Shown: piece after piece, positions 8,959 to 17,925 of the stretch | Position numbering within the stretch: the stretch's first letter is position 1 | How the letters are laid out: every line of letters starts with the position of its first letter | DNA from: Gardnerella vaginalis 1500E | GTDB lineage: Bacteria; Actinomycetota; Actinomycetes; Actinomycetales; Bifidobacteriaceae | NCBI RefSeq assembly: GCF_000263595.1 | Contig: NZ_ADES01000005.1 | Span: 62,001 to 126,000 of the forward strand | Length of the DNA stretch: 64,000 bases | Reading direction: 5' to 3' | The notes under the pieces: generated by a model | Seen by the model: only the letters and a program-made list of their open reading frames with translations | Told to the model about the DNA's origin: nothing | Databases searched by the model: none | Position numbers and translations under genes: made by a program

Positions 8959-9957
8959 ATGGCAGCAAGTAATAATCGCGCACAACGTATTATGCCGGTG
9001 ACTCTTGTAGTTGGCGGGGATGATTACTTAAATAATCTTAATGCTAGAACTTTGCGAGAAAAAATACAGAAGAATGCTCCGGATGCTGAAATTATTGAGC
9101 TTGACGTTTCATCCGCAGATAAGTACGCGTTTGACGAAGCTGTTGGCCCTTCGCTTTTTGGCGACGGCACAATCGTTACTATTAACGATTTGCAAAATGC
9201 GGATGAGTCTTTAGTAGAAGCGATTGAAAAATTCTGCAAACAAGCTCAAAATAACGAAAATAATTTTGTAGAATCTTCTGCAAGCTGGGTTATTGCTCGT
9301 CATGAAGGCGGTCTTAAAGGAAAATCTATTGTTATTCGTCTTACAAAAGCTGGTGCTCAAATAATCACAGTGCCGGATCTTAAAAAAGACGATGCAAAAC
9401 TCAACTTTGTTATGAGCATATTTGATCGTTACAATCGAAGCGTTGAGCCGCAAGCTGCGCAACGACTTGTGGCGGTTTTGGGTGGAAAAACAGGCGAGCT
9501 TGCAGCATTGTGCTCGCAATTATGCTTCGACTATGACGATAATCCAATAACTCTTAATATTGTTGACCGCTATCTTATTGCAGATCCGCAAGTTACCGGC
9601 TTTTTTGTGGCAGATAAAGCTGTTACAGGTCACTTAGGCTCTGCGGTGCTTTCTGCAAGAACTGCAGTTGCGCAAGGAGTTGACCCTATAGCGTTAATCG
9701 GCGCTTTGGCTTCAAAAGTTCGTTTAATTGCGCTTGCAATGGCAGTTCGTAACGGCACGATTTCTAGTGCGGAAGCGAAAGCAAATCCGTGGGCGTTTAA
9801 AATGGCAATGCGTCAGCTTGCAGGCTGGAGTAGTGCTGGAGTTTCTAAAAGTTTACAAGCTTTAGCTTGGGCGGATGAGCAGTGCAAAGGCGGATCTAGC
9901 GACGCGAATTATGCGCTTGAAAAATGCATTATGATAATTTCGTCTAAAGGAAATTAA
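8959..9957 (+). CDS. holA: DNA polymerase III delta subunit
   Basis: 332 residues with the HolA signature start 'VTLVVGGDDYLNNLNARTLREKI' and the usual three-part length. A central segment around 'GELAALCSQLC' and a C-terminal helical domain 'VRLIALAMAVRN' are also typical. Delta opens the beta sliding clamp within the clamp-loader complex. A strong ribosome site AAGGAG lies seven bases before the ATG. It sits downstream of comEC, as in many Gram-positive genomes. No Walker motif is expected in delta and none is present. Confidence 0.93.
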   Translation: MAASNNRAQRIMPVTLVVGGDDYLNNLNARTLREKIQKNAPDAEIIELDVSSADKYAFDEAVGPSLFGDGTIVTINDLQNADESLVEAIEKFCKQAQNNENNFVESSASWVIARHEGGLKGKSIVIRLTKAGAQIITVPDLKKDDAKLNFVMSIFDRYNRSVEPQAAQRLVAVLGGKTGELAALCSQLCFDYDDNPITLNIVDRYLIADPQVTGFFVADKAVTGHLGSAVLSARTAVAQGVDPIALIGALASKVRLIALAMAVRNGTISSAEAKANPWAFKMAMRQLAGWSSAGVSKSLQALAWADEQCKGGSSDANYALEKCIMIISSKGN

Positions 9958-9990
9958 AAATCGTAAATTACAAATATTATGTGAAAGATT

Positions 9991-10572
9991 GTGTTAAGTA
10001 TGAAAGAAGAAACGGTGTTAGAACAGCAAAAAGTTCGTACTGTGCCTACGGATACTAATATGCGCGAGCTTGGTAAATCTGTGGCAAAACTGGTTAAAGA
10101 AGGAGACGTTTTGCTGCTTTCTGGTCCTCTTGGGGCTGGTAAAACAACGTTCGCTCAAGGTTTTGGCGCGGGTCTTTCAATTAGTGAGCCGATTGTGTCT
10201 CCAACTTTTACGATTGCGCGTGAATTGCACGGCACTTTTGCGGATGGTAAGCCTGCAACTTTAATTCACGTTGACGCTTACCGTTTGGGTGGTGAGAATT
10301 TTGCCCCGGGCCAAGATACTGTTTCGCGTTTGCTTGACGAGCTTGAATCTTTGGGTCTTGACGAAGCTTTGGAAGAGCCAGGAGACGGCACTGTTGTGCT
10401 TATGGAGTGGGGTGAGCAAATGGCTGGAGTGCTGGCATCTGAGCGCTTAGAAGTTCATATTGCAAGGCCTATTGATTCTTCGCAAGTTGACGACTTTACT
10501 AGTGATGGTGAGCGAATCGTAACTTTGAAAGCTGTTGGCAAGGATTGGCTTAATCGACTTGCAAAATTGTAA
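9991..10572 (+). CDS. tsaE: tRNA t6A biosynthesis ATPase TsaE
   Basis: Up to 193 residues. The Walker A motif is clear: 'LLLSGPLGAGKTTFAQGFGAGL'. It is followed by the family's 'SPTFTIARELHG' and the acidic strand 'LIHVDAYRLGG'. Later 'VVLMEWGEQM' carries the conserved E-W. TsaE drives turnover of the TsaB-TsaD complex that puts threonylcarbamoyl on A37 of ANN-decoding tRNAs. The start is uncertain: GTG 9991 lies only three bases from a weak GAAAG, while ATG 10000 is twelve bases from it. tsaB, rimI and tsaD follow, which supports the assignment. Confidence 0.93.
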   Translation: MLSMKEETVLEQQKVRTVPTDTNMRELGKSVAKLVKEGDVLLLSGPLGAGKTTFAQGFGAGLSISEPIVSPTFTIARELHGTFADGKPATLIHVDAYRLGGENFAPGQDTVSRLLDELESLGLDEALEEPGDGTVVLMEWGEQMAGVLASERLEVHIARPIDSSQVDDFTSDGERIVTLKAVGKDWLNRLAKL

Positions 10573-10685
10573 TTAAGAAATACACGGAAAATATAGCAGA
10601 AAATATTACAACAAATATCGCAATAAATAAAGCAAGTTGTGGTAAGCGAGTAAGCTAGTCAGGTACATGACTTCGAGGAATAAAC

Positions 10686-11513
10686 ATGAGTAATACGCTG
10701 ATTATTGACACATCATTTGGTTCTACTGTTGGAATTGTGGGCCATGAGCCAATCGTTGAAACCGACTCTCGCACTCACGTGGAGCGTTTGCAAGTAAATA
10801 TTGCGAAAGTTGTGGAAAATGCGGGGCTTAAGCCTTCGGATATTAATCGTGTGGTTGTTGGAGTAGGTCCTGCTCCTTTTACTGGTCTTCGCGCGGGATT
10901 AGTTGCTGCGAAAGCAATCGCGTTTGCAAATAATGCCCAAATTTTGGGGTGCGATAGTCTTCTTCCTCAAAGTCTTATGATGCGCTCTGGTGCATTTAAA
11001 GAAGCTGTAAAAAATGGCAGTATAGAAAAGAATTTGCTGCTAAATCTTCCGGATTCTGCTGATTCTTGCGATTCTAATATTCGTAACTATGTGCTTTCGC
11101 TAAACGATGCGCGCCGTCGCCAAGTGTACATGTCTTTGTACGACGATGAAGGAAATACGTTAATCGATATGGATATTGACTATCCGCAGAATGTTGTGTC
11201 TCGTGTGAATGAGTATTTAGCTAGCGTAAATGACGAAAATTATTGCGTGGATGTGCTCGGACACGGTGCTAAAAAGTATGCTGAAGATTGGCGAAATATT
11301 GCTCGCGTTGGCGTTATTGCCGAAGTTTCTGCACTTGATTTGGGTGTGAAAGGCTTGCAGATTTTCGAACAGTGCTCTTTGGAATGTGCAAATAAAGATG
11401 AGCACGTAAAAGCTGTTGAACCGCTGTATTTGCGCCGTCCGGACGTTTCCGTTCCAAATCCGCTTAAGCACGTACTTGGATCTGGCGAAGCAAATAGAGC
11501 TAAAGAAAAATAG
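10686..11513 (+). CDS. tsaB: tRNA t6A biosynthesis protein TsaB
   Basis: 275 residues, ASKHA fold. The start 'TLIIDTSFGSTVGIV' and the signature 'VGPAPFTGLRAGLVAAKAIAFA' are typical of TsaB (YeaZ). The middle 'DARRRQVYMSLYD' also matches. TsaB is the non-catalytic partner that dimerises with TsaD to make t6A at position 37 of tRNA. CGAGGA precedes the ATG. It is in line with tsaE and rimI/tsaD, consistent with one transcript, although 113 AT-rich bases separate it from tsaE. Confidence 0.93.
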   Translation: MSNTLIIDTSFGSTVGIVGHEPIVETDSRTHVERLQVNIAKVVENAGLKPSDINRVVVGVGPAPFTGLRAGLVAAKAIAFANNAQILGCDSLLPQSLMMRSGAFKEAVKNGSIEKNLLLNLPDSADSCDSNIRNYVLSLNDARRRQVYMSLYDDEGNTLIDMDIDYPQNVVSRVNEYLASVNDENYCVDVLGHGAKKYAEDWRNIARVGVIAEVSALDLGVKGLQIFEQCSLECANKDEHVKAVEPLYLRRPDVSVPNPLKHVLGSGEANRAKEK

Positions 11514-11538
11514 AAGCGTTGTAACGATTTGAGTAATT

Positions 11539-12069
11539 ATGATTGTTGATATAACGCGTTCTAAATTTCCAGCAGTAGCCGAAGGTTGCAATATAGTGTC
11601 GAAATGCGATTTTACTTGCGATGAGTTAGCGCAAAAAATAGCGCCAATTGAAGCCGATTTGTTTGGAAAAGGCTCATGGAATGAGAGCATGATTTCGCAA
11701 GAATTGCAAGCTCCTATGCGCGCGTATTATGCTCAAATCGACGAAAATACGCATACGTTATGCGGGTATGCTGGCTACTGGTTTGACGGCGATGACGCAC
11801 AAATCATGACAATTGGCGTTGCAAAGCAATATCAACGAAAAGGAGTAGCCTCTAAGCTTTTATTAACCATGATTAAAACCGCAAAACAAATTGGCGCTAA
11901 ACGCATGCTTCTGGAAGTGAGAGTTGACAATGTTCCTGCGCTCGCACTGTATAATCGCTTTGGTTTTGCGAAAATGGGTTTGCGAAAAAGATACTATCAG
12001 CCGGAAGGTGTTGATGCGTACACAATGTGCGCTGATCTAACCACAAAAAATAACGGAACTGAGGAATAA
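11539..12069 (+). CDS. rimI: GNAT N-acetyltransferase, RimI type
   Basis: 176 residues. The GNAT acetyl-CoA loop is present: 'IMTIGVAKQYQRKGVASKLLLTM' (Q-x-x-G-x-A/G). The RimI-like C-terminal part 'LEVRVDNVPALALYNRFGFAKMGLRKRYYQ' is also clear. RimI acetylates the N-terminus of ribosomal protein S18 in enterobacteria; its target in actinobacteria is less certain. The position between tsaB and tsaD is the usual one and is the main reason for using the name rather than a general GNAT label. Confidence 0.88.
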   Translation: MIVDITRSKFPAVAEGCNIVSKCDFTCDELAQKIAPIEADLFGKGSWNESMISQELQAPMRAYYAQIDENTHTLCGYAGYWFDGDDAQIMTIGVAKQYQRKGVASKLLLTMIKTAKQIGAKRMLLEVRVDNVPALALYNRFGFAKMGLRKRYYQPEGVDAYTMCADLTTKNNGTEE

Positions 12070-12081
12070 CGAGGAATAGCA

Positions 12082-13125
12082 ATGAGCGAAGCAATCGTAT
12101 TAGGAATTGAATCGACTTGCGACGAAACAGCCGCAGCTATTGTGCGCGGACGTACGCTGGTGTCAAATGTGGTGGCATCTTCAATGCAGGAGCACGCGCG
12201 TTACGGTGGTGTAATTCCAGAAATTGCTTCCCGCGCTCACGCTGAAGCTTTTGTGCCGGTTGTTTCTAAAGCTTTGGCAGACGCAAACATGGATTTAAGC
12301 GATGTTGACGCGATTGCAGTAAGTGCAGGCCCTGGTCTAGCAGGCTGCTTAGCTGTGGGAGTTTCTGGAGCTAAAGCCTTGGCTTGGGCTGCAAATAAGC
12401 CAATTTATGGCATTAACCACGTAATCGGGCATATTGCAGTAACGCAATTGCAATTCGGTGACGTGCCGGAAGATGTGTTGGCTTTAATTGTTTCCGGCGG
12501 CCACACTTCGCTTCTTCACGTGAATGATATTGCTAGAAGCATTGACGTTGTTGGCACAACTTTGGACGATGCTGCAGGCGAGTGCTTTGACAAGGTTGCG
12601 CGACTTCTTGGATTCCCATACCCGGGCGGTCCTCATATTGATAGGCATGGCAGGCTTGGCAATCCGGATACTTTGAAAGTGCCGCAAGGTTTGACGCAAG
12701 GTCGTTCCGGCAAGGAGCATCCATACGATTTCAGTTTCTCGGGTGTAAAAACTGCTGTTGCGCGCTGGGTGGAGGCACGTGAGGCTCAGGGTCTTGAAAT
12801 TCCAGTTGATGACGTGTGTGCTTCTTTGGCTAATTCTGTGGCGGATGTGCTTTCACGCAAAGCTATGATGGGCTGCGAGCAGTACGGTTCTAAAACGCTT
12901 ATGATTGGCGGTGGATTCTCCGCTAACTCGCAGCTTCGTGAGCATTTGCTGGCTTGCGGCAAGGAGCATGGAATTGAAGTGCGTTTGCCGGAATTGAAGC
13001 TTTGTACGGATAACGGTGCGATGGTTGCAATGCTTGGCGTAAATTTGGTGGAAGCAGGGGTTCGCCCTTCAGCGCCTGACTTTGCTATTGATTCTGCTAT
13101 GCCGCTTACAACGGTGAGTTTATAA
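12082..13125 (+). CDS. tsaD: tRNA N6-adenosine threonylcarbamoyltransferase
   Basis: 347 residues, full length. It begins 'VLGIESTCDETAAAIV', and the metal-binding histidines lie in 'GINHVIGHIAVTQL'. The nucleotide-binding segments 'LIVSGGHTSLL' and 'DDAAGECFDKVARLLGFPYPGGPHID' are intact. Near the C-terminus 'CTDNGAMVAMLG' completes the family pattern. TsaD transfers the threonylcarbamoyl group to A37 with TsaB and TsaE, both encoded just upstream. GAGGAATAG precedes the ATG, and the gap to rimI is 12 bases. Confidence 0.96.
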   Translation: MSEAIVLGIESTCDETAAAIVRGRTLVSNVVASSMQEHARYGGVIPEIASRAHAEAFVPVVSKALADANMDLSDVDAIAVSAGPGLAGCLAVGVSGAKALAWAANKPIYGINHVIGHIAVTQLQFGDVPEDVLALIVSGGHTSLLHVNDIARSIDVVGTTLDDAAGECFDKVARLLGFPYPGGPHIDRHGRLGNPDTLKVPQGLTQGRSGKEHPYDFSFSGVKTAVARWVEAREAQGLEIPVDDVCASLANSVADVLSRKAMMGCEQYGSKTLMIGGGFSANSQLREHLLACGKEHGIEVRLPELKLCTDNGAMVAMLGVNLVEAGVRPSAPDFAIDSAMPLTTVSL

Positions 13126-13140
13126 TAGTAGAAATAATGA

Positions 13141-13179
13141 AAGTCGCGCTAAAAAGTCGCTCTAAAAAGTCGCTCTAAA
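13141..13179 (+). repeat. 13-bp tandem repeat, three units
   Basis: AAGTCGCGCTAAA at 13141 is followed by two units of AAGTCGCTCTAAA with no gap. It fills most of the short space between tsaD and the next gene. It is one of several short tandem duplications found just after stop codons in this window. Confidence 0.9.
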
Positions 13180-13195
13180 ATAAGTGAGGTGTTTT

Positions 13196-14332
13196 GTGCA
13201 GTCAGTTAATTCGCGTAGTGGTGTGTTGCGAGTAGGTGAAAAGATTCAGTTCACCGATCGTAAAGGTAAGCGAATTACTGCACAACTTGTTTCAGGCGGG
13301 GTTACGCAAACTGAGCATGGTCTTATTTGTCACGATGACGTGATTGGTCAAAGCGAAGGCGTTGTAATTACTACTGTTAGTGCGAAGCGTGAAGCTCAAC
13401 AAACTATTGCTGATCCTTCTAAATCGTCCAACAAACCTTGGAAAGCAGCGCGCGCTATTGGTGGCTGGGATTACGTAGTCATGCGACCGCGCATGGTTGA
13501 CTACGTGCTTTCTATGCCTAGAGGCGCGCAAATTATGTATCCTAAAGATATTGCGCAAGTAATCGCTTTAGGAGATATTCGCTCCGGTATGCGCGTTTTG
13601 GAGTCGGGCGCTGGATCTGGCGCTATGAGCTTAAGCCTTTTGGACGCAGTTGGGGAGAGTGGAAAGCTGACTACTATTGAGCTTCGACCGGATTTTGCGC
13701 GTATTGCCGAGTCCAACGCAACTTTGTACTACGGTAAGCGTCCAGAATGGTGGAATTTACTTACTGGCGATTTTGATTCTGTTGCAAAAACTTTAGACGC
13801 TCACAGCGTGGATCGAATTATGCTAGACATGCTTGACCCTTGGAATCGACTTGAACAAGCGCATCGCGTTATTGTGCCTGGTGGCGTGCTTATTGCGTAC
13901 GTTACGACTACTACGCAAATGTCTCGAATGGCTGAAGCTTTGAGAGAAAGCGGCGTGTGGACTGAGCCGGAGATTCAGGAAACATTGGAGCGCACTTGGA
14001 AAGCGCAAGGTTTGGCTGTTAGGCCGGATCACGCGATGATTGGACACACTGGATTTTTGATTGTTTCGCGCGCAATGGCTGAAGGTTTTAGCGCTTTGAA
14101 AAAACGTGAGCATGGTACTAAAGATACTGTGAGCGATATTGACGATATGACAGCCGAAGAGCGCGCTGAGCAGTTGGAAGACTTGTCTTTGCGCGATATT
14201 TCGGATCGTAAACTTCGTAAAGTATTGCGCGATTTAGACGTGCAGCTTGCGCAATTGCCGCAAGATTTGCAAGCTTTACAATCGCAAGTAACTGTGCAAT
14301 CGCAAGAAATAGAGCATAGTCAAGCTAAGTAG
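13196..14332 (+). CDS. trmI: tRNA (adenine-58-N1)-methyltransferase, TrmI type
   Basis: 378 residues from GTG 13196. This start is preferred because AAGTGAGG sits about six bases upstream; an earlier in-frame GTG at 13184 lies inside that ribosome site. An N-terminal small beta domain is followed by a Rossmann methyltransferase with the SAM motif 'RVLESGAGSGAMSLSLL'. 'MYPKDIAQVIALGDI' and 'IELRPDFARIAESN' are hallmark TrmI/Gcd14 segments. The enzyme makes m1A58 in the T-loop of tRNA. The Gln/Leu-rich C-terminal tail is bifidobacterial-style extension. It follows tsaD, placing two tRNA-modification functions together. Confidence 0.9.
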   Translation: MQSVNSRSGVLRVGEKIQFTDRKGKRITAQLVSGGVTQTEHGLICHDDVIGQSEGVVITTVSAKREAQQTIADPSKSSNKPWKAARAIGGWDYVVMRPRMVDYVLSMPRGAQIMYPKDIAQVIALGDIRSGMRVLESGAGSGAMSLSLLDAVGESGKLTTIELRPDFARIAESNATLYYGKRPEWWNLLTGDFDSVAKTLDAHSVDRIMLDMLDPWNRLEQAHRVIVPGGVLIAYVTTTTQMSRMAEALRESGVWTEPEIQETLERTWKAQGLAVRPDHAMIGHTGFLIVSRAMAEGFSALKKREHGTKDTVSDIDDMTAEERAEQLEDLSLRDISDRKLRKVLRDLDVQLAQLPQDLQALQSQVTVQSQEIEHSQAK

Positions 14333-14341
14333 GAGATCATT

Positions 14342-14899
14342 ATGGCATCACCAATGAAAAAGCTTATGAAGAAAGCACATCATAGTAAGTATGTTTTGTT
14401 GCTGATGCGTCACGCTAAAGCTGAGGCGCCTGAAATGGGTGATGACTGGGGTCGTGGCCTTACCGATAAGGGTTTGAAGCAGGCGAAAATTATGGCAAAA
14501 GGCTTGGAGTCTTTGAAGCTTGTGCCGGATTATATTGTGTGTTCTAGTGCGAATCGCACTGAGCAAACTTTGAAGCGAATGTTGAAGCGTTTTGGCGATG
14601 CGCCTGTGGTTGAGTCGCGCAAAAGTCTTTACGATGGTGGTATGCAGTCGGTTATGGACGAGTTGCAGGCGGTTCGAGGTGATGTTCATACGACGATGAT
14701 TGTGGGTCATGAGCCGACGATGTCTATGGCTGCGCAGTGGCTTTCTTCGCCTGATTCGGATCCGGATGTGCTTGGGGCGATGCGTTTGGGGCTTGCTAAT
14801 GCGTCGATTGTGGTGCTTGCTTCCGATCGACCGTTTGCAACTTGCGGCTTGCGAGGCGCCACGGCTCTCGCAATCCTAACCCCCAAATCCTTCGCCTAG
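14342..14899 (+). CDS. sixA: SixA-type phosphohistidine phosphatase (histidine phosphatase family)
   Basis: 185 residues. The histidine phosphatase signature is short-form: 'VLLLMRHAKAEAP' (R-H-A). The second catalytic histidine is in 'TMIVGHEPTMSMAAQWLS', and 'SSANRTEQTLKRM' supplies the conserved arginine. This is the pattern of SixA-like proteins, which remove phosphate from phosphohistidine on signalling proteins. The substrate in actinobacteria is not established. AGGAG lies before the ATG, ten bases after trmI. The stop codon is followed at once by repeat copy 4. Confidence 0.85.
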   Translation: MASPMKKLMKKAHHSKYVLLLMRHAKAEAPEMGDDWGRGLTDKGLKQAKIMAKGLESLKLVPDYIVCSSANRTEQTLKRMLKRFGDAPVVESRKSLYDGGMQSVMDELQAVRGDVHTTMIVGHEPTMSMAAQWLSSPDSDPDVLGAMRLGLANASIVVLASDRPFATCGLRGATALAILTPKSFA

Positions 14900-14900
14900 C

Positions 14901-15425
14901 TTTGCAGTATTGCTTTTGTGAACAGTGATTTTGTGGCTTTGCAGTATTGCTCTGCGGACGGTGATTACTTGTTGCTTAGCAAACACTAGCGTCATTGCTG
15001 CTGCACACATCGCACCAACCACTCCTACCTACCGCGCACCCACCCATAGCTTAATTTCGTTACTTTAGTGTACGAATACTCGTGTGGTGAGATTTGAGAT
15101 TTTTCGCACTGAGCGCGGCGAACGTCAGAGCCGTAGGCTGCTGATTCGTCGAGCGAAGAAGAAAAATCGAAAAATCTCTGCGATGTGCATGGTTATTAAC
15201 GAATTAGCATGCAGAGTTTGGGGGATTTCTTTACGAGCACTAAAAGAGGACTGAGAAGCTACATTCTTTAAGAAAGGCGAACACGCTAAACTCTTTTAAC
15301 AGCCAGAGCGCCCGAAGGACGGGACGTGCGAGGAAAGAAATCCCCCAAACTCGCACCACATTAAACAAGGTGGCGCGCTAGTAATTCCCATTGCTCACAA
15401 CTGGTTAGTTCATACGAAATTAAGC
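14901..15425 (-). repeat. dispersed nested-palindrome element, copy 4 (after sixA, divergent stem)
   Basis: Relative to copies 1 and 2 it is inverted. The shared core lies at about 15238-15328 and includes GAGGACTGAGAAGCTACATT and CCCGAAGGACGGG. The stem enclosing the core differs from the other copies: a perfect 19-bp pair, GAGTTTGGGGGATTTCTTT (15214-15232) and its complement (15334-15352). A second hairpin at 15096-15106/15168-15178 (GAGATTTTTCG and complement) flanks it. An outer pair GCTTAATTTCGT (15049-15060) and its complement (15414-15425) bounds both. The arm from 14901, including AACACTAGCGTCATTGCTGC, matches the flanks of the other copies. No gene was seen here; with 15426-15555 this accounts for the whole sixA-metE gap. 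Confidence 0.8.
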
Positions 15426-15500
15426 ATATAAATTAAGCTTATAACGACACCCCAAGTTCTTTAATGACCACAGTCGCGCATTTCTTTGCTAGGCTAAAGC

Positions 15501-15551
15501 GAGTCGAAAGAAACAAATGTAAATGTGAGTCGAAAAGAAATTTTTTGGAGG
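15501..15551 (+). promoter_or_regulatory. metE leader: direct repeats and ribosome site
   Basis: GAGTCGAAAGAAA at 15501-15513 recurs as GAGTCGAAAAGAAA at 15527-15540, 26 bases apart, just upstream of GGAGG (15547-15551) and the metE ATG. The spacing could suit a regulator binding two faces, or the repeats may be chance duplication. I could not fit a known SAM or cobalamin riboswitch to this stretch. Confidence 0.4.
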
Positions 15552-15555
15552 ATGT

Positions 15556-17922
15556 ATGTCTACGGTTTTAACTTCGGTGTCTGGTTTTCCACGTATTGGT
15601 GCTGATCGTGAGTTGAAGAAGATTATTGAATGCTACTGGAAGCAGGATGCTTCTTTGGATGATGTGCGTGATGTTGCTCAGTCTTTGCGTGCTAAGCATT
15701 GGCGTTTGCAGGCGGAAGCTGGAATTGATTTAATTCCAAGTAATGATTTTAGCTACTATGATCAAATGCTCGATACTGCTATTTTGCTGGGTGCTGTGCC
15801 GGAGCGTTATCGTAAATTGAATTTTGAGCATGCTGAGGATACGCTTTTTGCTATTGCGCGTGGATACCAGGGTGAGCGCGGCGATGTGACGGCGTTGCCG
15901 ATGAAGAAGTGGTTTACTACTAACTACCATTATATTGTGCCGGAAGTTGAGAATCCGCAAGACTTGCGTTTGGCTGGAACTAAGCCTTTTGACGAGTTTT
16001 TGGAGGCTCGCGCGCAGGGCTTGGAAACGAAGCCTGTGTTGATTGGTCCTTATACTTTTTTGAAGTTGGCTCGTACTCCTGAGGCTCAGGAGTTGGAAGT
16101 AACTGAGTCTGTGATTTCGGCTCTGGCTAACGCTTATGCGAGTATTGTTAAGCGTTTTGGCGAGCTTCGCGCAACTTGGCTGCAGTTTGATGAGCCTTAT
16201 TTGGCGCTTGATAAAGAAGATGGCGATTTGGAGCTTTTTGAAGCTTTGTATAAGCCTTTGCTTGATGCTAGAAGTGGGGAAGTTAAGATTCTTCTTAACA
16301 CTTATTTTGGAAATATTGCTGACGCTTACGAAACTGTGAATAATCTTGGTTTTGACGGCGTTGGTGTTGATTTGGTGGAAGGCAAGGATGAAAATCTTGC
16401 TGCCATTGAGCGTTATGGTGTGAACAATAATACTACGCTTTTTGCAGGCGTTGTGAACGGCCGTAATATTTGGCGTAACGATTATGCTGTGAGCCTTGGG
16501 CTTATTGACGCTTTGCGTGAGAATGTTACGGATCGCGTGGCTGTTTCTTCTGCTTGCTCGCTTCTTCACGTGCCTTTTAGCACTGTTGGTGAGGATGCTT
16601 TGGGCGCGGATGTTTTGCGGCATTTTGCTTTTGCTGTTGAAAAGTTGAAGGAGATTCGCGATATTGCAAATCTTGCTGCAGAAAGTGACGAAAGCCGCAA
16701 ATCAAGTAACGTTTTGGCTAAAAATCAGGCTTTGTTCGACGGTTCGCGCGTGAAGGCGGATGCTGCTGTTGCTAATCGTCTTTCGAATCTTAAAGATTCT
16801 GATTTTGTGCGACTGCCGGAAAGGGCTGAGCGCCAGCGTTTGCAAAAGGAAGCTCTTGGCTTGCCGGATTTGCCAACTACTACTATTGGATCCTTCCCGC
16901 AAACTAAAGATATTCGTAACGCTCGTGCCGCTCTTCGTAAGGGTGAGATTTCGCGCGAAGCTTACGACGAGTTTATGCGCGATCGCATTGCCAAGTGCAT
17001 TGAGCATCAGGAGCAGATTGGCTTGGATGTGCTTGTTCACGGCGAGTTTGAGCGCAACGACATGGTTGAATATTTCGGCCAGCATTTGCGCGGCTTTAAG
17101 TTTACGAAGAACGCTTGGGTGCAGTCTTATGGTACGCGCTGCGTGAAGCCTCCAATCGTTTGGTCGGATGTTTCTCGCGAGTCTGCGATTACTGTGGCTT
17201 GGAGCGCTTACGCTCAAAGCTGCACTAAGCATATTGTTAAGGGCATGCTTACTGGCCCTGTGACGATTCTTAACTGGTCTTGGCCTCGCGAGGATATTAC
17301 TCACGAGCAGCAGACTCAGCAGTTGGCTCTTGCTATTCGCGATGAAGTGTTGGATTTGGAGCGCGCTGGTATTCGCGTGATTCAGATTGATGAGGCTGCT
17401 TTGCGCGAAAAGTTGCCGCTTCGCCGCTCTGATTGGCATAAGAAGTATTTGGATTGGGCGATTGCTGCTTTCCGCTTGGTTCATTCTGCAGTTACTGCGA
17501 CTACGCAAATTCACACGCATATGTGCTATTCGGAGTTTAATGACATTATTCGCGACATTGATGCTATGGATGCGGATGTGATTTCTTTCGAGGCTTCTCG
17601 CGGCGACTTGGTTGTGCTTGACGCTATTCATGACGCGCATTTTGAAACTGAGGCTGGCCCTGGCGTTTACGACATTCATTCTCCGCGCGTTCCTGGTAAG
17701 GCTGAGCTTGTGGAGCGTATTCACGAGATTTTGCGCAAGATGCCTGCTGAGAAGCTTTGGATTAACCCGGATTGCGGTCTTAAAACGCGTGGCGACGCTG
17801 AAACTTGGCCAAGCTTGGAGAATCTTGTTGCTGCAGCTAAAGAAGTGCGCGCAGAGCTTTCTAATGCTCAATCGAGCAATCAACTGAGCAGTCAGCAGTG
17901 CAACAATCTAAATAGGGGGTGA
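15556..17922 (+). CDS. metE: cobalamin-independent methionine synthase
   Basis: 788 residues, full length. It transfers the methyl group of 5-methyltetrahydrofolate polyglutamate to homocysteine. The N-terminal half starts '[20 protein letters not shown]'. The second half starts at '[26 protein letters not shown]'. The zinc-binding catalytic elements are 'THMCYSEF' (His and Cys) and 'NPDCGLKTR' (Cys). '[13 protein letters not shown]' is conserved. GGAGG is seven bases before the ATG. It overlaps the metF ribosome site, so the two genes are one operon. The long minus-strand frames across it are shadows. Confidence 0.97.
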   Translation: MSTVLTSVSGFPRIGADRELKKIIECYWKQDASLDDVRDVAQSLRAKHWRLQAEAGIDLIPSNDFSYYDQMLDTAILLGAVPERYRKLNFEHAEDTLFAIARGYQGERGDVTALPMKKWFTTNYHYIVPEVENPQDLRLAGTKPFDEFLEARAQGLETKPVLIGPYTFLKLARTPEAQELEVTESVISALANAYASIVKRFGELRATWLQFDEPYLALDKEDGDLELFEALYKPLLDARSGEVKILLNTYFGNIADAYETVNNLGFDGVGVDLVEGKDENLAAIERYGVNNNTTLFAGVVNGRNIWRNDYAVSLGLIDALRENVTDRVAVSSACSLLHVPFSTVGEDALGADVLRHFAFAVEKLKEIRDIANLAAESDESRKSSNVLAKNQALFDGSRVKADAAVANRLSNLKDSDFVRLPERAERQRLQKEALGLPDLPTTTIGSFPQTKDIRNARAALRKGEISREAYDEFMRDRIAKCIEHQEQIGLDVLVHGEFERNDMVEYFGQHLRGFKFTKNAWVQSYGTRCVKPPIVWSDVSRESAITVAWSAYAQSCTKHIVKGMLTGPVTILNWSWPREDITHEQQTQQLALAIRDEVLDLERAGIRVIQIDEAALREKLPLRRSDWHKKYLDWAIAAFRLVHSAVTATTQIHTHMCYSEFNDIIRDIDAMDADVISFEASRGDLVVLDAIHDAHFETEAGPGVYDIHSPRVPGKAELVERIHEILRKMPAEKLWINPDCGLKTRGDAETWPSLENLVAAAKEVRAELSNAQSSNQLSSQQCNNLNRG

Positions 17923-17925
17923 GTT

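Noticed and set aside
15730-17883. Two long antisense frames (297 and 393 residues) over metE
   Set aside because: Basic, low-information proteins exactly opposite a highly conserved enzyme; no start context.
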